From positions 434,001 to 498,000 of the forward strand of contig CAWDUP010000007.1 in assembly GCA_963805505.1 (NCBI GenBank): DNA of 64,000 nucleotides, read 5' to 3'. Position numbers and translations under genes: made by a program. The notes under the pieces are model-generated. The model was given only the letters and a program-made list of their open reading frames with translations, was not told the origin of the DNA and searched no databases. Of the stretch, positions 17,771 through 26,497 are shown piece after piece (within the stretch, counting starts at the first letter, position 1; the number at the start of each line of letters is the position of its first letter). The stretch is from JANPBY01 sp963805505. Its GTDB lineage: Bacteria > Actinomycetota > Actinomycetes > DATJPE01.

Positions 17771-19477
17771 GTGGGCCTGGAGGTGAGCACCGTGTCGGGT
17801 ATCGAAGACGAGGGTCGTCGCGCGGGTGCGCGCGCCGACGAGCGAGCGAAGTCCCTGGAAGAACGGCTGGCGGTAGCGCAGGCCGAGCTCGGGGCGGCTG
17901 CCGCACAGAACCAGCGGTTGACCGGCACCTTGCGCGAGGCCAGGGATCAGATCGTTGCGCTCAAGGAGGAAGTCGACCGCCTTGCGCAACCTCCCTCGGG
18001 GTTCGGCGTCTTTCTCGAAGCCCATGACGACGGCACCGCGGACATCTTCACGGGTGGTCGCAAGCTTCGCGTGTCGGTCAGTCCGGAAGTCGACCTCGAC
18101 GAGGTCCAGCGCGGCCAGGAGCTCATGCTCAACGAAGCCACGGTCGTCATTCGCGCGTTGGAGTTCGAGACCGTCGGCGAAGTCGTGATGCTCAAAGAAG
18201 TCCTCGAGGACGGCATGCGCGCGCTGGTCCTCAGCCACACCGACGAGGAGCAGGTGGTGGCGCTCGCGGGAAGCCTGGTCGACCAGCCGCTGCGTGCGGG
18301 CGACTCGCTGCTGCTCGAGCCCCGGTCGCATCACGTCTACGAGCGCATCCCCAAGTCCGAGGTCGAGGAGCTCGTCCTCGAGGAGGTTCCCGACATCGAT
18401 TACGAATCGATCGGTGGCCTGGCCGGCCAGATCGAACAGATTCGCGACGCCGTCGAGCTTCCCTACCTGCACGCTGATCTGTTCAAGGACCACCAGCTCA
18501 GGCCGCCCAAGGGTGTGCTGCTCTACGGGCCGCCCGGATGTGGCAAGACGCTGATCGCCAAGGCGGTCGCCAACTCCCTGGCCAAGAAGGTGGCCCAGGT
18601 GACGGGCAAGCCGGAGGGCAAGTCCTACTTCCTCAACATCAAGGGACCTGAGCTGCTGAACAAGTACGTAGGCGAGACGGAGCGACACATCCGGCTCGTG
18701 TTCCAGCGGGCGCGGGAGAAGGCCTCCGAGGGCGTCCCCGTGATCGTTTTCTTCGACGAGATGGACTCGTTGTTCCGTACGCGCGGTTCAGGGGTCAGCT
18801 CCGACGTCGAGAACACCATCGTTCCCCAGCTGCTCAGCGAGATCGATGGCGTCGAAGGCCTTGAGAACGTCATCGTCATCGGCGCGTCCAACCGAGAAGA
18901 CATGATCGACCCGGCGATCCTGCGGCCGGGGCGGCTCGACGTGAAGATCAAGATCGAGCGTCCGGACGCAGAGGGAGCCCGGGACATCTTCAGCAAGTAC
19001 CTCGTGCCAGAGCTCCCGCTGCACGCCGACGACCTGGCCGAGCACGACGGTTCTCCCTCCGCGACCACGGCCGCGATGATCCAGATGGCCGTGGAGCGGA
19101 TGTACACCGAGCTTGAGGAGAACCGCTTCCTCGAGGTCACCTACGCCGGCGGGGACAAGGAAGTCCTGTACTTCAAGGACTTCAACTCCGGCGCCATGAT
19201 CGAGAACATCGTGAGCCGAGCCAAGAAGATGGCCATCAAGGACTTCCTCGAGCACCAGCAGCGCGGCATTCGGGTGCAGCATCTGCTGGCCGCGTGTGTG
19301 GATGAGTTCAAGGAGAACGAGGACCTCCCCAACACGACCAACCCCGACGACTGGGCACGCATCTCGGGCAAGAAGGGCGAGCGGATCGTGTTCATCCGGA
19401 CCCTGATCCAGGGCAAGCAGGGCACCGAGGCAGGTCGCTCGATCGACACGGTGGCCAACACGGGTCAATATCTCTGA
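17771..19477 (+). CDS. arc: proteasome-associated AAA ATPase (Arc/Mpa)
   Basis: Hexameric ring ATPase that recognises Pup on tagged proteins, unfolds them and feeds them to the 20S core. An N-terminal coiled coil (about 20-75; KSLEERLAVAQAELGAA and following) binds Pup; two OB folds follow (about 78-220); the AAA module has Walker A GPPGCGKT at 253-260 and Walker B FFDEMDS near 327-333. The C-terminus is GQYL, the motif that docks on the alpha ring. At 568 residues it is close to the usual length. GTG 17771 is used; GTG 17783 is an alternative. dop follows 69 bases later. Confidence 0.97.
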   Translation: MGLEVSTVSGIEDEGRRAGARADERAKSLEERLAVAQAELGAAAAQNQRLTGTLREARDQIVALKEEVDRLAQPPSGFGVFLEAHDDGTADIFTGGRKLRVSVSPEVDLDEVQRGQELMLNEATVVIRALEFETVGEVVMLKEVLEDGMRALVLSHTDEEQVVALAGSLVDQPLRAGDSLLLEPRSHHVYERIPKSEVEELVLEEVPDIDYESIGGLAGQIEQIRDAVELPYLHADLFKDHQLRPPKGVLLYGPPGCGKTLIAKAVANSLAKKVAQVTGKPEGKSYFLNIKGPELLNKYVGETERHIRLVFQRAREKASEGVPVIVFFDEMDSLFRTRGSGVSSDVENTIVPQLLSEIDGVEGLENVIVIGASNREDMIDPAILRPGRLDVKIKIERPDAEGARDIFSKYLVPELPLHADDLAEHDGSPSATTAAMIQMAVERMYTELEENRFLEVTYAGGDKEVLYFKDFNSGAMIENIVSRAKKMAIKDFLEHQQRGIRVQHLLAACVDEFKENEDLPNTTNPDDWARISGKKGERIVFIRTLIQGKQGTEAGRSIDTVANTGQYL

Positions 19478-19534
19478 TCCCTGCGTTCGGTAGCGCTCGA
19501 GGCCTAGGAGCAGGCCGGCGGGCGTTCGGAGTCG

Positions 19535-19540
19535 TACGCT
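19535..19540 (+). promoter_or_regulatory. -10 box of dop (TACGCT)
   Basis: TACGCT six bases before ATG 19547, so dop probably has its own leaderless promoter. Confidence 0.5.
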
Positions 19541-19546
19541 CGGGTC

Positions 19547-21052
19547 ATGAGCGTGCTGCGCGTGATGGGGATCGAGACGGAGTACGGCATCTCCGTTGTC
19601 GGTCAGCCGACGGCCAACGCCATGCTCGCCTCGAGCCAGATCGTCAACGCCTATGCCGGAGTCGCTCTGCGCGGGCGGCGCCCCCGCTGGGACTTCGACG
19701 AGGAGAACCCGCTGCGCGACGCTCGCGGTTTTGATCTCGCCCGGGATCTCGCCGATGACAGCCAGCTCACCGACGAGGACATGGGTCTCGCCAACGTGAT
19801 CTTGACCAACGGCGCTCGGTTGTACGTCGATCACGCCCACCCGGAGTACTCGGCCCCCGAGGTGACGAATCCCCTGGACGCGGTGCGCTTCGACAAGGCT
19901 GGCGAGCGCATCATGGCGGAGGCTTCTCGGAGGGCTCAGGAGGCCGTCGGTGGCCCGCTGATCACCCTCTACAAGAACAACACCGACAACAAGGGCGCGT
20001 CCTACGGCACCCACGAGAACTACCTGATGAGCCGCGCCACCGCCTTTGGGGACATCGTCAGGCACCTGACGCCGTTCTTCGTCAGCCGGCAGGTCGTTGC
20101 CGGCAGCGGCCGGGTCGGGATCGGGCAGGACGGTAGCGATGATGGCTTCCAGATCAGCCAGCGAGCCGACTACTTCGAGGTGGAGGTCGGCCTCGAGACC
20201 ACGCTGAAGCGGCCGATCATCAACACGCGCGACGAACCACACGCCGACCCGCAGAAGTACCGTCGGTTGCACGTCATCATCGGTGACGCGAACCTCAGTG
20301 AGATCTCCACCTACCTCAAGCTCGGCACCACCTCGTTGGTGCTAGCGATGATCGAGGCGGGCTTCCTCGACGACGACCTCAGTGTGGTTCGGCCGGTGAC
20401 CGAGCTCCACGAGGTCTCGCACGACCCGAGCCTGCGCCATCAGATCAGCTTGACCTCAGGTCGCCGGCTCACGGCTGTGCAGCTGCAGATCGAGTACGCG
20501 GAGCAGGCACGAAAGTTCGTGGAGGACAGGTTCGGCGCGGACGCGGACCCGCAGACGCTGGATGTCTTGTCCCGATGGGAGTCAGTGCTCGACCGCTTGG
20601 CTGACGACCCGTTGCGTCTGGCCAGCGAGCTCGACTGGGTGGCCAAACTCAAGCTCCTGCAGGGGTATCGAGACCGCGATGGCCTGGGATGGGACGCACC
20701 CAAGCTGCACGCCATTGACCTGCAGTACAGCGATGTCCGCCCGGACAAGGGTCTCTACCACCGCCTGGTGGCAGCCGGGCGACTCGACCGGCTGCTCGAC
20801 GACTCGCTGGTGGTCGCTGCCGTCGCCAACCCTCCGGAGGACACTCGCGCCTACTTCCGAGGGGAGTGCCTGCGACGCTATCCCGAGCACGTCGCCGCGG
20901 CGTCGTGGGACTCGGTGATCTTCGATGTGCCTGGCCAGCCGGCCCTTCAACGAGTGCCCACCTTGGAACCCCTGCGCGGCACGCGGGCGCACGTGGAGGA
21001 GCTGCTCGACCGCAGCCCTACAGCCGCCGACCTGCTGCGCGCGCTCGGGTAG
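19547..21052 (+). CDS. dop: depupylase / Pup deamidase
   Basis: Removes Pup from substrates and, in species whose Pup ends in Gln, deamidates that residue. The protein (501 residues) is a glutamine-synthetase-like homologue of PafA: MGIETEYGI at the N-terminus holds metal-binding glutamates, ARLYVDHAHPEYSAPE the catalytic aspartate, and YKNNTDNKGASYGTHENYL the nucleotide-site residues. The loop after residue 40 (AYAGVALRGRRPRWDFDEENPL, split) matches the Dop-specific insertion missing in PafA. Because Pup here ends in Glu, only the depupylase activity should be needed. Normally pup follows at once; here a reversed operon intervenes, with only one base between stops. Confidence 0.96.
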   Translation: MSVLRVMGIETEYGISVVGQPTANAMLASSQIVNAYAGVALRGRRPRWDFDEENPLRDARGFDLARDLADDSQLTDEDMGLANVILTNGARLYVDHAHPEYSAPEVTNPLDAVRFDKAGERIMAEASRRAQEAVGGPLITLYKNNTDNKGASYGTHENYLMSRATAFGDIVRHLTPFFVSRQVVAGSGRVGIGQDGSDDGFQISQRADYFEVEVGLETTLKRPIINTRDEPHADPQKYRRLHVIIGDANLSEISTYLKLGTTSLVLAMIEAGFLDDDLSVVRPVTELHEVSHDPSLRHQISLTSGRRLTAVQLQIEYAEQARKFVEDRFGADADPQTLDVLSRWESVLDRLADDPLRLASELDWVAKLKLLQGYRDRDGLGWDAPKLHAIDLQYSDVRPDKGLYHRLVAAGRLDRLLDDSLVVAAVANPPEDTRAYFRGECLRRYPEHVAAASWDSVIFDVPGQPALQRVPTLEPLRGTRAHVEELLDRSPTAADLLRALG

Positions 21053-21053
21053 C

Positions 21054-21665
21054 TCAGCGGGGGACCCTGGCCGGCCTGGCGTGGTCGGCCACCCAGAGCC
21101 CCCGCAGGCGCGCAGCGAGGGTCGCGATGACCACCAGGATGCACATGAGCGTGATCACTGCCGCGAATCCGTCGCTGTCCGTACCGATGCCTACCGAGTG
21201 CGCCACAGCCAACGGCCACGCGACGTACACGGCCTTGTGCACCACCTTCCAGGAAGCCGGACCCAGCCGGAGCCGGAACAGCGCCGTGATGACCACGACC
21301 CCGAGGATGTCGAAGGCCAGGGTGCCCAACCCGAGCCACAGCGCCTGATAGGCCGAGGCAAAAGGGATCACCACATCCAGCCAGCCGAGCGGAACGTAGT
21401 CGTCGAGAATGGCGGGAACTATGTGAACCGCTGCGAGGGCGACCGCAATGAGGGAGACCCGACGATGCAGCTCGGGCAGCACGAAACCGGGAAAGCGGCC
21501 GATCGGACGCGTCCGTCGGACTCCTGGGGAGCCGACCCGCGGTCGAGTGCGACGGTCGATGGCCTGAACGCCCATCACGGTGGCCGCGGTCAGCAGGACG
21601 AGCAGAACGACGCCAGCGGCCCGGTTCACGTACCAGAGGATCGACGGGTCCGCGAGGACCTTCAC
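21054..21665 (-). CDS. ferric-reductase-like transmembrane protein
   Basis: A 203-residue membrane protein with about five to six helices. Histidines occur in helices or at their ends (ELHRRVSLIAV, LAAVHIVPAIL, KVVHKAVYVAW, LAVAHSVGIG), a pattern expected for bis-histidine heme binding in the ferric-reductase/MsrQ-like family. It would pass electrons across the membrane. The GTG at 21665 is chosen because it overlaps the apbE stop as GTGA and begins the family-like sequence KVLADPSILWYVNRAAG. It is the last gene of a three-gene operon and converges with dop. Confidence 0.83.
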   Translation of the reverse strand: MKVLADPSILWYVNRAAGVVLLVLLTAATVMGVQAIDRRTRPRVGSPGVRRTRPIGRFPGFVLPELHRRVSLIAVALAAVHIVPAILDDYVPLGWLDVVIPFASAYQALWLGLGTLAFDILGVVVITALFRLRLGPASWKVVHKAVYVAWPLAVAHSVGIGTDSDGFAAVITLMCILVVIATLAARLRGLWVADHARPARVPR

Positions 21666-22606
21666 GCGGCCTCCTGAGCCGGCCAGCCGGCGATCAGCCG
21701 TACGCCTCCGCCCCGGTGGACCAGTCGCGCGGGGAGTTGCTGCTCCTCGAGCCAGCTCGCCGCCTGGGACCCCTTCACCAGTACGGCGGTCGACGCGGCA
21801 TTGGCGTCGACACAGGTCTGTGCGGCCACGGTCGCCGTGCGCCAGTGCTCGGTGGCAGATCGGCCGGTTGTCGGGTCCAGGACGTGGTGGCTCCAGTGCC
21901 AACCTTGCCGCCACCTGCGCGACGTGGTCGACGAAGTGGCTACACCACCGTCGACGACGTGCACCCACGCCTGGCCGGCGCCCTCGGGAGTTTCGGCAAT
22001 CTCGATCAACCAGGGCGGCTCGCGCTCGGTCGTCACAGCCCGTAGATCGCCACCGACGGCGACGAGCACCGGCCCGTCGGCCGCGATGCTCGCACGCGTC
22101 GCCGCTCGGTCTACGGCGAGCGCCTTCCCTGTGGCACCGAGATCGAGCAGCACACCCGCAGGCACCTGGACGACGTCGCCGACCAACCGGACATCTCGCC
22201 ACGTCGTCCGCCTGACCGTCGACACCCGAGAGCCTGCCCACAACCGCCGTGGACGGTTGGTCACCACCGAGATGTCCTCGTCGTAGCCGGCGTCGATCAG
22301 CGCGCGGCCGAGCGTGGGGTCGACGGCGCCGTCGGTGAGCTCCGCGACGCGCAGGGCAGCGCGAATGGTGCGGGCCAGGAGGGGAGAGATCTGGGTCGGC
22401 GCGCCGTCCGCCATGGCGAGGCGGCTGACCTCGCTGGTGGGGTCGAACCGGCTCGCCGCTGCCTGCATTCCAGCCAGCTCGGACTCGACGGCGTTGCGGG
22501 CGGCGGCTAGCGCTGCGGGCTCGCGAACGACGAGCCGTGCGGTCGTGGACCAGATCGGCCAGCTGGCTGCCAACGCGGTGTCCTCAGTGCGGCCGGGCCA
22601 GGTCAT
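21662..22606 (-). CDS. apbE: FAD:protein FMN transferase (ApbE)
   Basis: Flavin transferase that covalently links FMN to threonine in partner proteins, usually outside the membrane. Family-like segments include the N-terminal SRFDPTSEVSRLA, the central TDGAVDPTLGRALIDAGYD, GVLLDLGATGKALAVDRAA, and the C-terminal WSHHVLDPTTGRSATEHWRT with the conserved His and Asp. At 314 residues it is near normal length; no signal peptide or lipobox is obvious, so it may act in the cytoplasm or be exported by an unseen route. It overlaps both neighbours by four bases. No obvious acceptor motif (Dxx[ST]GAT) was found in the adjacent products. Confidence 0.9.
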   Translation of the reverse strand: MTWPGRTEDTALAASWPIWSTTARLVVREPAALAAARNAVESELAGMQAAASRFDPTSEVSRLAMADGAPTQISPLLARTIRAALRVAELTDGAVDPTLGRALIDAGYDEDISVVTNRPRRLWAGSRVSTVRRTTWRDVRLVGDVVQVPAGVLLDLGATGKALAVDRAATRASIAADGPVLVAVGGDLRAVTTEREPPWLIEIAETPEGAGQAWVHVVDGGVATSSTTSRRWRQGWHWSHHVLDPTTGRSATEHWRTATVAAQTCVDANAASTAVLVKGSQAASWLEEQQLPARLVHRGGGVRLIAGWPAQEAA

Positions 22607-23160
22607 GATCCAGCACTTCTTGTAGGGCCAGGCTCCGGAGGCTGTTCAGGTGGCGGAGGAGTTGGTCGAACGGTCTTGGTGTCCTTGGGCTTGGCGCTCT
22701 TCGACGTCGGCTTCGGCTCCGGCCGGTCCGGCTTGGTCTCGGCTGCAGAGCTCGCCTTGGCCCGGTGCGTGGGCTTCGCGGTCCCCTGAGCGGCCGTGGA
22801 TTCGCGCGAAGTCTTGTCGGTGGCCGGCTGGCTTCCCTTCTTCGAGGCCGTCGGCTTGGCCGCCCGGGTCGGCTTGTGCTTGGGCGGCTTGAGACCCGGC
22901 TTGTCCGCTTTCGCGGACGTGTCCTTTTTGCCCGCCTTGCCCTCGTCGGACTTGACCTTGACCGACGGCACGGCGCTGGTCTGATCGGTGGCTCCGGCGG
23001 CCAGCGCGGCCGTGCCCCACGCCGTGCCCGCGGCGGCAGCGGCGACCACGGCAGCCGTACCGCCGTTCACCAGCCGCCACCCACGCGCTCGACGTGCCTC
23101 AGCCGAGGCTGGGCCTGCGGCCGAGCGCGCTCGGGCGTGGCGGGGCGCTGGGGGGCTCAC
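22603..23160 (-). CDS. membrane-anchored lysine/proline/threonine-rich protein of unknown function
   Basis: A 185-residue protein I cannot assign to a family. A basic N-terminus is followed by one Ala-rich hydrophobic segment (about 35-56), then roughly 130 residues dominated by Lys, Pro, Thr, Ser and Ala with no predicted fold, ending EPGPTRSAGS. If the hydrophobic segment is a signal anchor the tail lies outside the membrane. In comparable operons this position often holds an FMN-binding-domain protein modified by ApbE; that domain is absent here, and the only GAT triplet (LAAGATDQ) lacks the acceptor Asp and Ser/Thr. GTG start at 23160; stop overlaps apbE. Confidence 0.65.
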   Translation of the reverse strand: MSPPAPRHARARSAAGPASAEARRARGWRLVNGGTAAVVAAAAAGTAWGTAALAAGATDQTSAVPSVKVKSDEGKAGKKDTSAKADKPGLKPPKHKPTRAAKPTASKKGSQPATDKTSRESTAAQGTAKPTHRAKASSAAETKPDRPEPKPTSKSAKPKDTKTVRPTPPPPEQPPEPGPTRSAGS

Positions 23161-23300
23161 GGTGAGGACATCGGCTGTGCAGACGGCGAACTCAAGGTCG
23201 CTCGCGTGGTGAGGAAGTGGTTCGACGTGCCGATGAGTAGGGTCAGATAGGAGAGTTCATCCGGGTTCTCAGGCTGCGGTACAGCGATCGGGAGGTGGCC

Positions 23301-23528
23301 ATGGCGAACAGAGGTGGCCAGGAGCACGCGAGCCGGCGGGACGACCGGACGGCCGAGGCCGAGGTCGAAACCGAAGCAACGAGCGACGTGGAGACAGCGG
23401 CCGAGACGGCCGAGCGCAAGGCCGTCCTCGACGAGGACGTCGACGCGATCCTTGACGAGATCGACGAGGTTCTCGAGACCAACTCCGAAGAGTTCGTCCG
23501 CGGCTTCGTCCAGAAGGGCGGAGAGTGA
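23301..23528 (+). CDS. pup: prokaryotic ubiquitin-like protein Pup, Glu-ending form
   Basis: Small disordered tag (75 residues) that PafA attaches to lysines for proteasomal degradation. The C-terminal half DEIDEVLETNSEEFVRGFVQ (about 52-71) is the coiled-coil-forming Arc-binding and PafA-binding region, and the protein ends KGGE. The terminal Glu is the ligation-ready form; mycobacterial Pup ends in Gln and needs deamidation. ATG 23301 is preferred to GTG 23295 because GGAGG lies five bases upstream. Its stop overlaps the prcB GTG (GTGA), so pup and prcB are coupled. Confidence 0.96.
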   Translation: MANRGGQEHASRRDDRTAEAEVETEATSDVETAAETAERKAVLDEDVDAILDEIDEVLETNSEEFVRGFVQKGGE

Positions 23529-24367
23529 CTGCGGGTGCGGCGCAAGGGGGGCGACTCCCGGCCGCCTTTCTCACGGTGGGAACGTCCTCGTTCAGCGACT
23601 TCCTGGCCGAGCATTCACCAGCCCTGCTACCGGGCTCCGCCGTCCTTCCCGCAGGGCGAGGGTTCGAGGCGCCGCACGGCACGACGATCGTTGCGGCCAC
23701 CTACCCCGGGGGCGTGGTCATGGCCGGCGACCGTCGAGCGACGATGGGCAACGTCATCGCTCAGCGAGACATCGAGAAGGTCTTCCCGGCGGACGAGTTC
23801 TCCTGCGTCGGCATCGCCGGGACGGCCGGCATCGCCGTCGAGGTGGTCCGGCTCTTTCAGGTCGAGCTGCAGCACTACGAGAAGATCGAAGGAACCACGC
23901 TGTCGCTGGACGGGAAAGCCAACCGACTAGCGGGCATGATCCGCGGCAACCTCGCGATGGCCATGCAGGGACTCGCCGTGGTCCCGCTGTTCGCCGGCTA
24001 CGACCCGGAGTCGGGTGAGGGACGGATCGTGTCCTTCGACGTCACGGGTGGGCGCTACGAAGAGCACTCCTTCCACGCCGTCGGGTCAGGGTCGATGTTT
24101 GCCCGCGGCTCTCTCAAGAAGCTCTATCGAGACGATCTGAGCCAGGAGGGCGCCGTGACCGCCTGCATCCAGGCGCTGTACGACGCCGCCGACGACGACT
24201 CGGCCACGGGCGGTCCCGACCTGACCCGCGGCATCTTCCCGGTGGTCGCGGTCGTCAGCGCCGACGGCTACGACCGCTATTCCGATGAGACGGTGGGTGC
24301 TCTCGTGCGGCAGGTCGTCGCCGCCAGGGACGACAGACCAGACGGCCCACTGGCGCCGCTCAGCTAG
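23525..24367 (+). CDS. prcB: 20S proteasome beta subunit
   Basis: Catalytic subunit of the 20S core particle. A 52-residue propeptide precedes Thr53 in PHGTTIVAATYPGG; cleavage before Thr53 would expose the N-terminal threonine nucleophile. Conserved residues GGVVMAGDRRAT (Asp and Lys/Arg of the active site), AGTAGIAVEVVRLF and DDDSATGGPDLTRGIFP match actinobacterial PrcB. Length 280 is typical. It overlaps pup and is followed 46 bases later by prcA. Confidence 0.97.
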   Translation: MTAGAAQGGRLPAAFLTVGTSSFSDFLAEHSPALLPGSAVLPAGRGFEAPHGTTIVAATYPGGVVMAGDRRATMGNVIAQRDIEKVFPADEFSCVGIAGTAGIAVEVVRLFQVELQHYEKIEGTTLSLDGKANRLAGMIRGNLAMAMQGLAVVPLFAGYDPESGEGRIVSFDVTGGRYEEHSFHAVGSGSMFARGSLKKLYRDDLSQEGAVTACIQALYDAADDDSATGGPDLTRGIFPVVAVVSADGYDRYSDETVGALVRQVVAARDDRPDGPLAPLS

Positions 24368-24413
24368 CCCAACCATCCGAGCCACTCGAGCCATCCGAGG
24401 AGAGGAGGACCCG

Positions 24414-25109
24414 ATGTCGATGCCGTTCTATGTCTCGCCCGAGCAAGTCATCAAGGACAAGGCCGACTACGCGCGCAAAGGGATCGCACGGGGTCGCAGC
24501 GTCGTCGTCGTCCAGTACGACGACGGAATCCTCTTCGTCGCGGAGAACACCTCCCGGGCGCTGCACAAGGTCAGTGAGATCTACGACCGGATCGCCTTCG
24601 CGGCCGTCGGCAAGTACAACGAGTTCGAGAATCTTCGAGTCGCTGGCGTACGGCTGGCTGATATGCGCGGCTACTCCTACGACCGACGAGATGTCACCGG
24701 GCGAGGACTGGCCAACGCCTATGCGCAGACGTTGGGCACCATCTTCACCGAGACGAACAAGCCCTACGAGGTCGAGATCGTCGTCGCGGAGGTCGGCGAG
24801 ACCGCCGAGGACGACCAGCTCTACCGGCTGACGTTCGACGGCTCCGTCGGCGACGAGCACGGGTTCGTCTGCATGGGTGGCCAGTCCGAGGCGATCGCCG
24901 AGGCCATGGGCGCGGATTACTCCGACGGGATGACGCTGGAGGCTGTGCTGCCACTGGCCGTCCGGCTGCTGGGAGAGCACGGCGCCGCTGAGAGCCGAAG
25001 CCTCGAGGCAGCCCAGCTGGAGGTCGCCGTCCTCGACCGCACCCGGGAGGCGCCGAGGAAGTTCCGTCGGATCACCAACTCACGCCTGAGCGACCTGCTC
25101 AGCGGCTGA
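24414..25109 (+). CDS. prcA: 20S proteasome alpha subunit
   Basis: Outer-ring subunit that gates the core and receives the Arc C-terminal GQYL motif. The 231-residue product starts MSMPFYVSPEQVIKDKADYA, whose N-terminal segment forms the gate; GIARGRSVVVVQYDDGILFVAEN (split) and VGKYNEFENLRV are alpha-subunit features, and there is no catalytic threonine. ATG 24414 is chosen for the strong AGAGGAGGA ribosome site at 24401-24409. pafA follows after seven bases. Confidence 0.97.
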   Translation: MSMPFYVSPEQVIKDKADYARKGIARGRSVVVVQYDDGILFVAENTSRALHKVSEIYDRIAFAAVGKYNEFENLRVAGVRLADMRGYSYDRRDVTGRGLANAYAQTLGTIFTETNKPYEVEIVVAEVGETAEDDQLYRLTFDGSVGDEHGFVCMGGQSEAIAEAMGADYSDGMTLEAVLPLAVRLLGEHGAAESRSLEAAQLEVAVLDRTREAPRKFRRITNSRLSDLLSG

Positions 25110-25116
25110 CGACGTC

Positions 25117-26478
25117 ATGGACCGTCGCATCTTCGGCCTGGAGAACGAGTACGGCGTTACGTGCACGTTCAAAGGCCAACGACGGCTCTCCCCGGACGAG
25201 GTGGCCCGCTATCTGTTCCGTCGGGTCGTGTCCTGGGGTCGATCGTCCAACGTGTTCCTGCGCAACGGGGCCAGGCTCTACCTCGACGTGGGAAGTCACC
25301 CGGAGTACGCCACCCCAGAGTGTGACTCGCTCGTGGACCTGATCACGCACGACAAGGCAGGGGAGCGAATTCTCGAGGGTCTGCAGGTCGACGCCGAGCG
25401 GCGCCTGCACGAGGAGGGGATCCCGGGAGACGTCTACCTGTTCAAGAACAACACCGACTCCGCAGGAAACTCCTACGGGTGCCACGAGAACTACCTCGTG
25501 GGCCGGACCGGCGACTTCGGCCGGCTGGCCGACGTACTCATCCCCTTCTTGGTGTCTCGGCAGATCATCTGTGGAGCCGGCAAGGTGCTGCAGACACCGC
25601 GGGGGGCCGTCTACTGCGTGAGTCAGCGAGCTGAGCACATCTGGGAAGGAGTCTCATCGGCCACCACTCGGTCCCGCCCGATCATCAACACCCGGGACGA
25701 GCCGCACGCCGACGCCGAGCGATACCGCCGCCTCCACGTGATCGTGGGCGACTCGACGATGGCCGAGCCGACCACCTTGCTCAAAGTGGGCTCGGCCGAG
25801 CTGGTCCTTCGGATGATCGAGGCCGGGGTCGTGATGCGCGACCTGACCATGGAGAACCCGATCCGGGCGATCCGCGAGATCAGCCACGACACCACGGGAC
25901 GGCGCACGATCCGGTTGATGAACGGCCGGGACGTCTCAGCGCTCGACATCCAGGGCGAGTACCTCACCAGGGCGCGGGACTTCGCTGCCCGACGTGGGTT
26001 CGACGAAGGGGTGACCAAGCGTGTTCTCGACCTCTGGGAACGGACGCTGACCTCGGTCGAGACCCAAGACTTCACCGCAGTGGAGCGGGAGATCGACTGG
26101 GTCATCAAGCTGCGGTTGATCGAGCGCTACATGGTCAAGCACGACCTGAGCATGTCCTCGCCGCGAATTGCTCAGCTCGACCTCGCCTACCACGACATCG
26201 ATCGTCGCCGCGGGCTCTACGCCCTGCTGGAGAGGCGGGGTCTCGTGGATCGGGTCACGCGCGACCTCGACGTCTTCGAAGCCAAGTCCGTCCCGCCCCA
26301 GACGACCCGAGCCAAGCTGCGCGGCGACTTCATCAGGACCGCCCAGGAGCGACGGCGCGATTTCACCGTCGACTGGGTCCACCTGAAGCTGAACGACCAG
26401 GCTCAGCGGACCGTGCTCTGCAAGGACCCGTTCCGCTCGGTGGACGAGCGCGTCGAACGGCTCATCGCCTCCATGTAG
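25117..26478 (+). CDS. pafA: Pup-protein ligase
   Basis: Forms the isopeptide bond between the C-terminal Glu of Pup and substrate lysines with ATP. The 453-residue protein has the glutamine-synthetase-like fold: GLENEYGVTCTF with metal-binding Glu9, Asp57 in YLDVGSHPEYATPE as the catalytic base region, FKNNTDSAGNSYGCHENYL for the nucleotide site, and INTRDEPHADAERYRRLHVI. The Dop-specific loop is absent, which separates it from dop. It closes the pup-prcB-prcA-pafA operon and converges with a lipoprotein gene. Confidence 0.97.
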   Translation: MDRRIFGLENEYGVTCTFKGQRRLSPDEVARYLFRRVVSWGRSSNVFLRNGARLYLDVGSHPEYATPECDSLVDLITHDKAGERILEGLQVDAERRLHEEGIPGDVYLFKNNTDSAGNSYGCHENYLVGRTGDFGRLADVLIPFLVSRQIICGAGKVLQTPRGAVYCVSQRAEHIWEGVSSATTRSRPIINTRDEPHADAERYRRLHVIVGDSTMAEPTTLLKVGSAELVLRMIEAGVVMRDLTMENPIRAIREISHDTTGRRTIRLMNGRDVSALDIQGEYLTRARDFAARRGFDEGVTKRVLDLWERTLTSVETQDFTAVEREIDWVIKLRLIERYMVKHDLSMSSPRIAQLDLAYHDIDRRRGLYALLERRGLVDRVTRDLDVFEAKSVPPQTTRAKLRGDFIRTAQERRRDFTVDWVHLKLNDQAQRTVLCKDPFRSVDERVERLIASM

Positions 26479-26497
26479 ACACCAACCTGCCCGATCC

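Noticed and set aside
21666..22241. Upstream N-terminal extension of the ferric-reductase-like gene
   Set aside because: The extension is Arg-rich sequence read out of frame through apbE; the GTGA overlap at 21662-21665 marks the real start.
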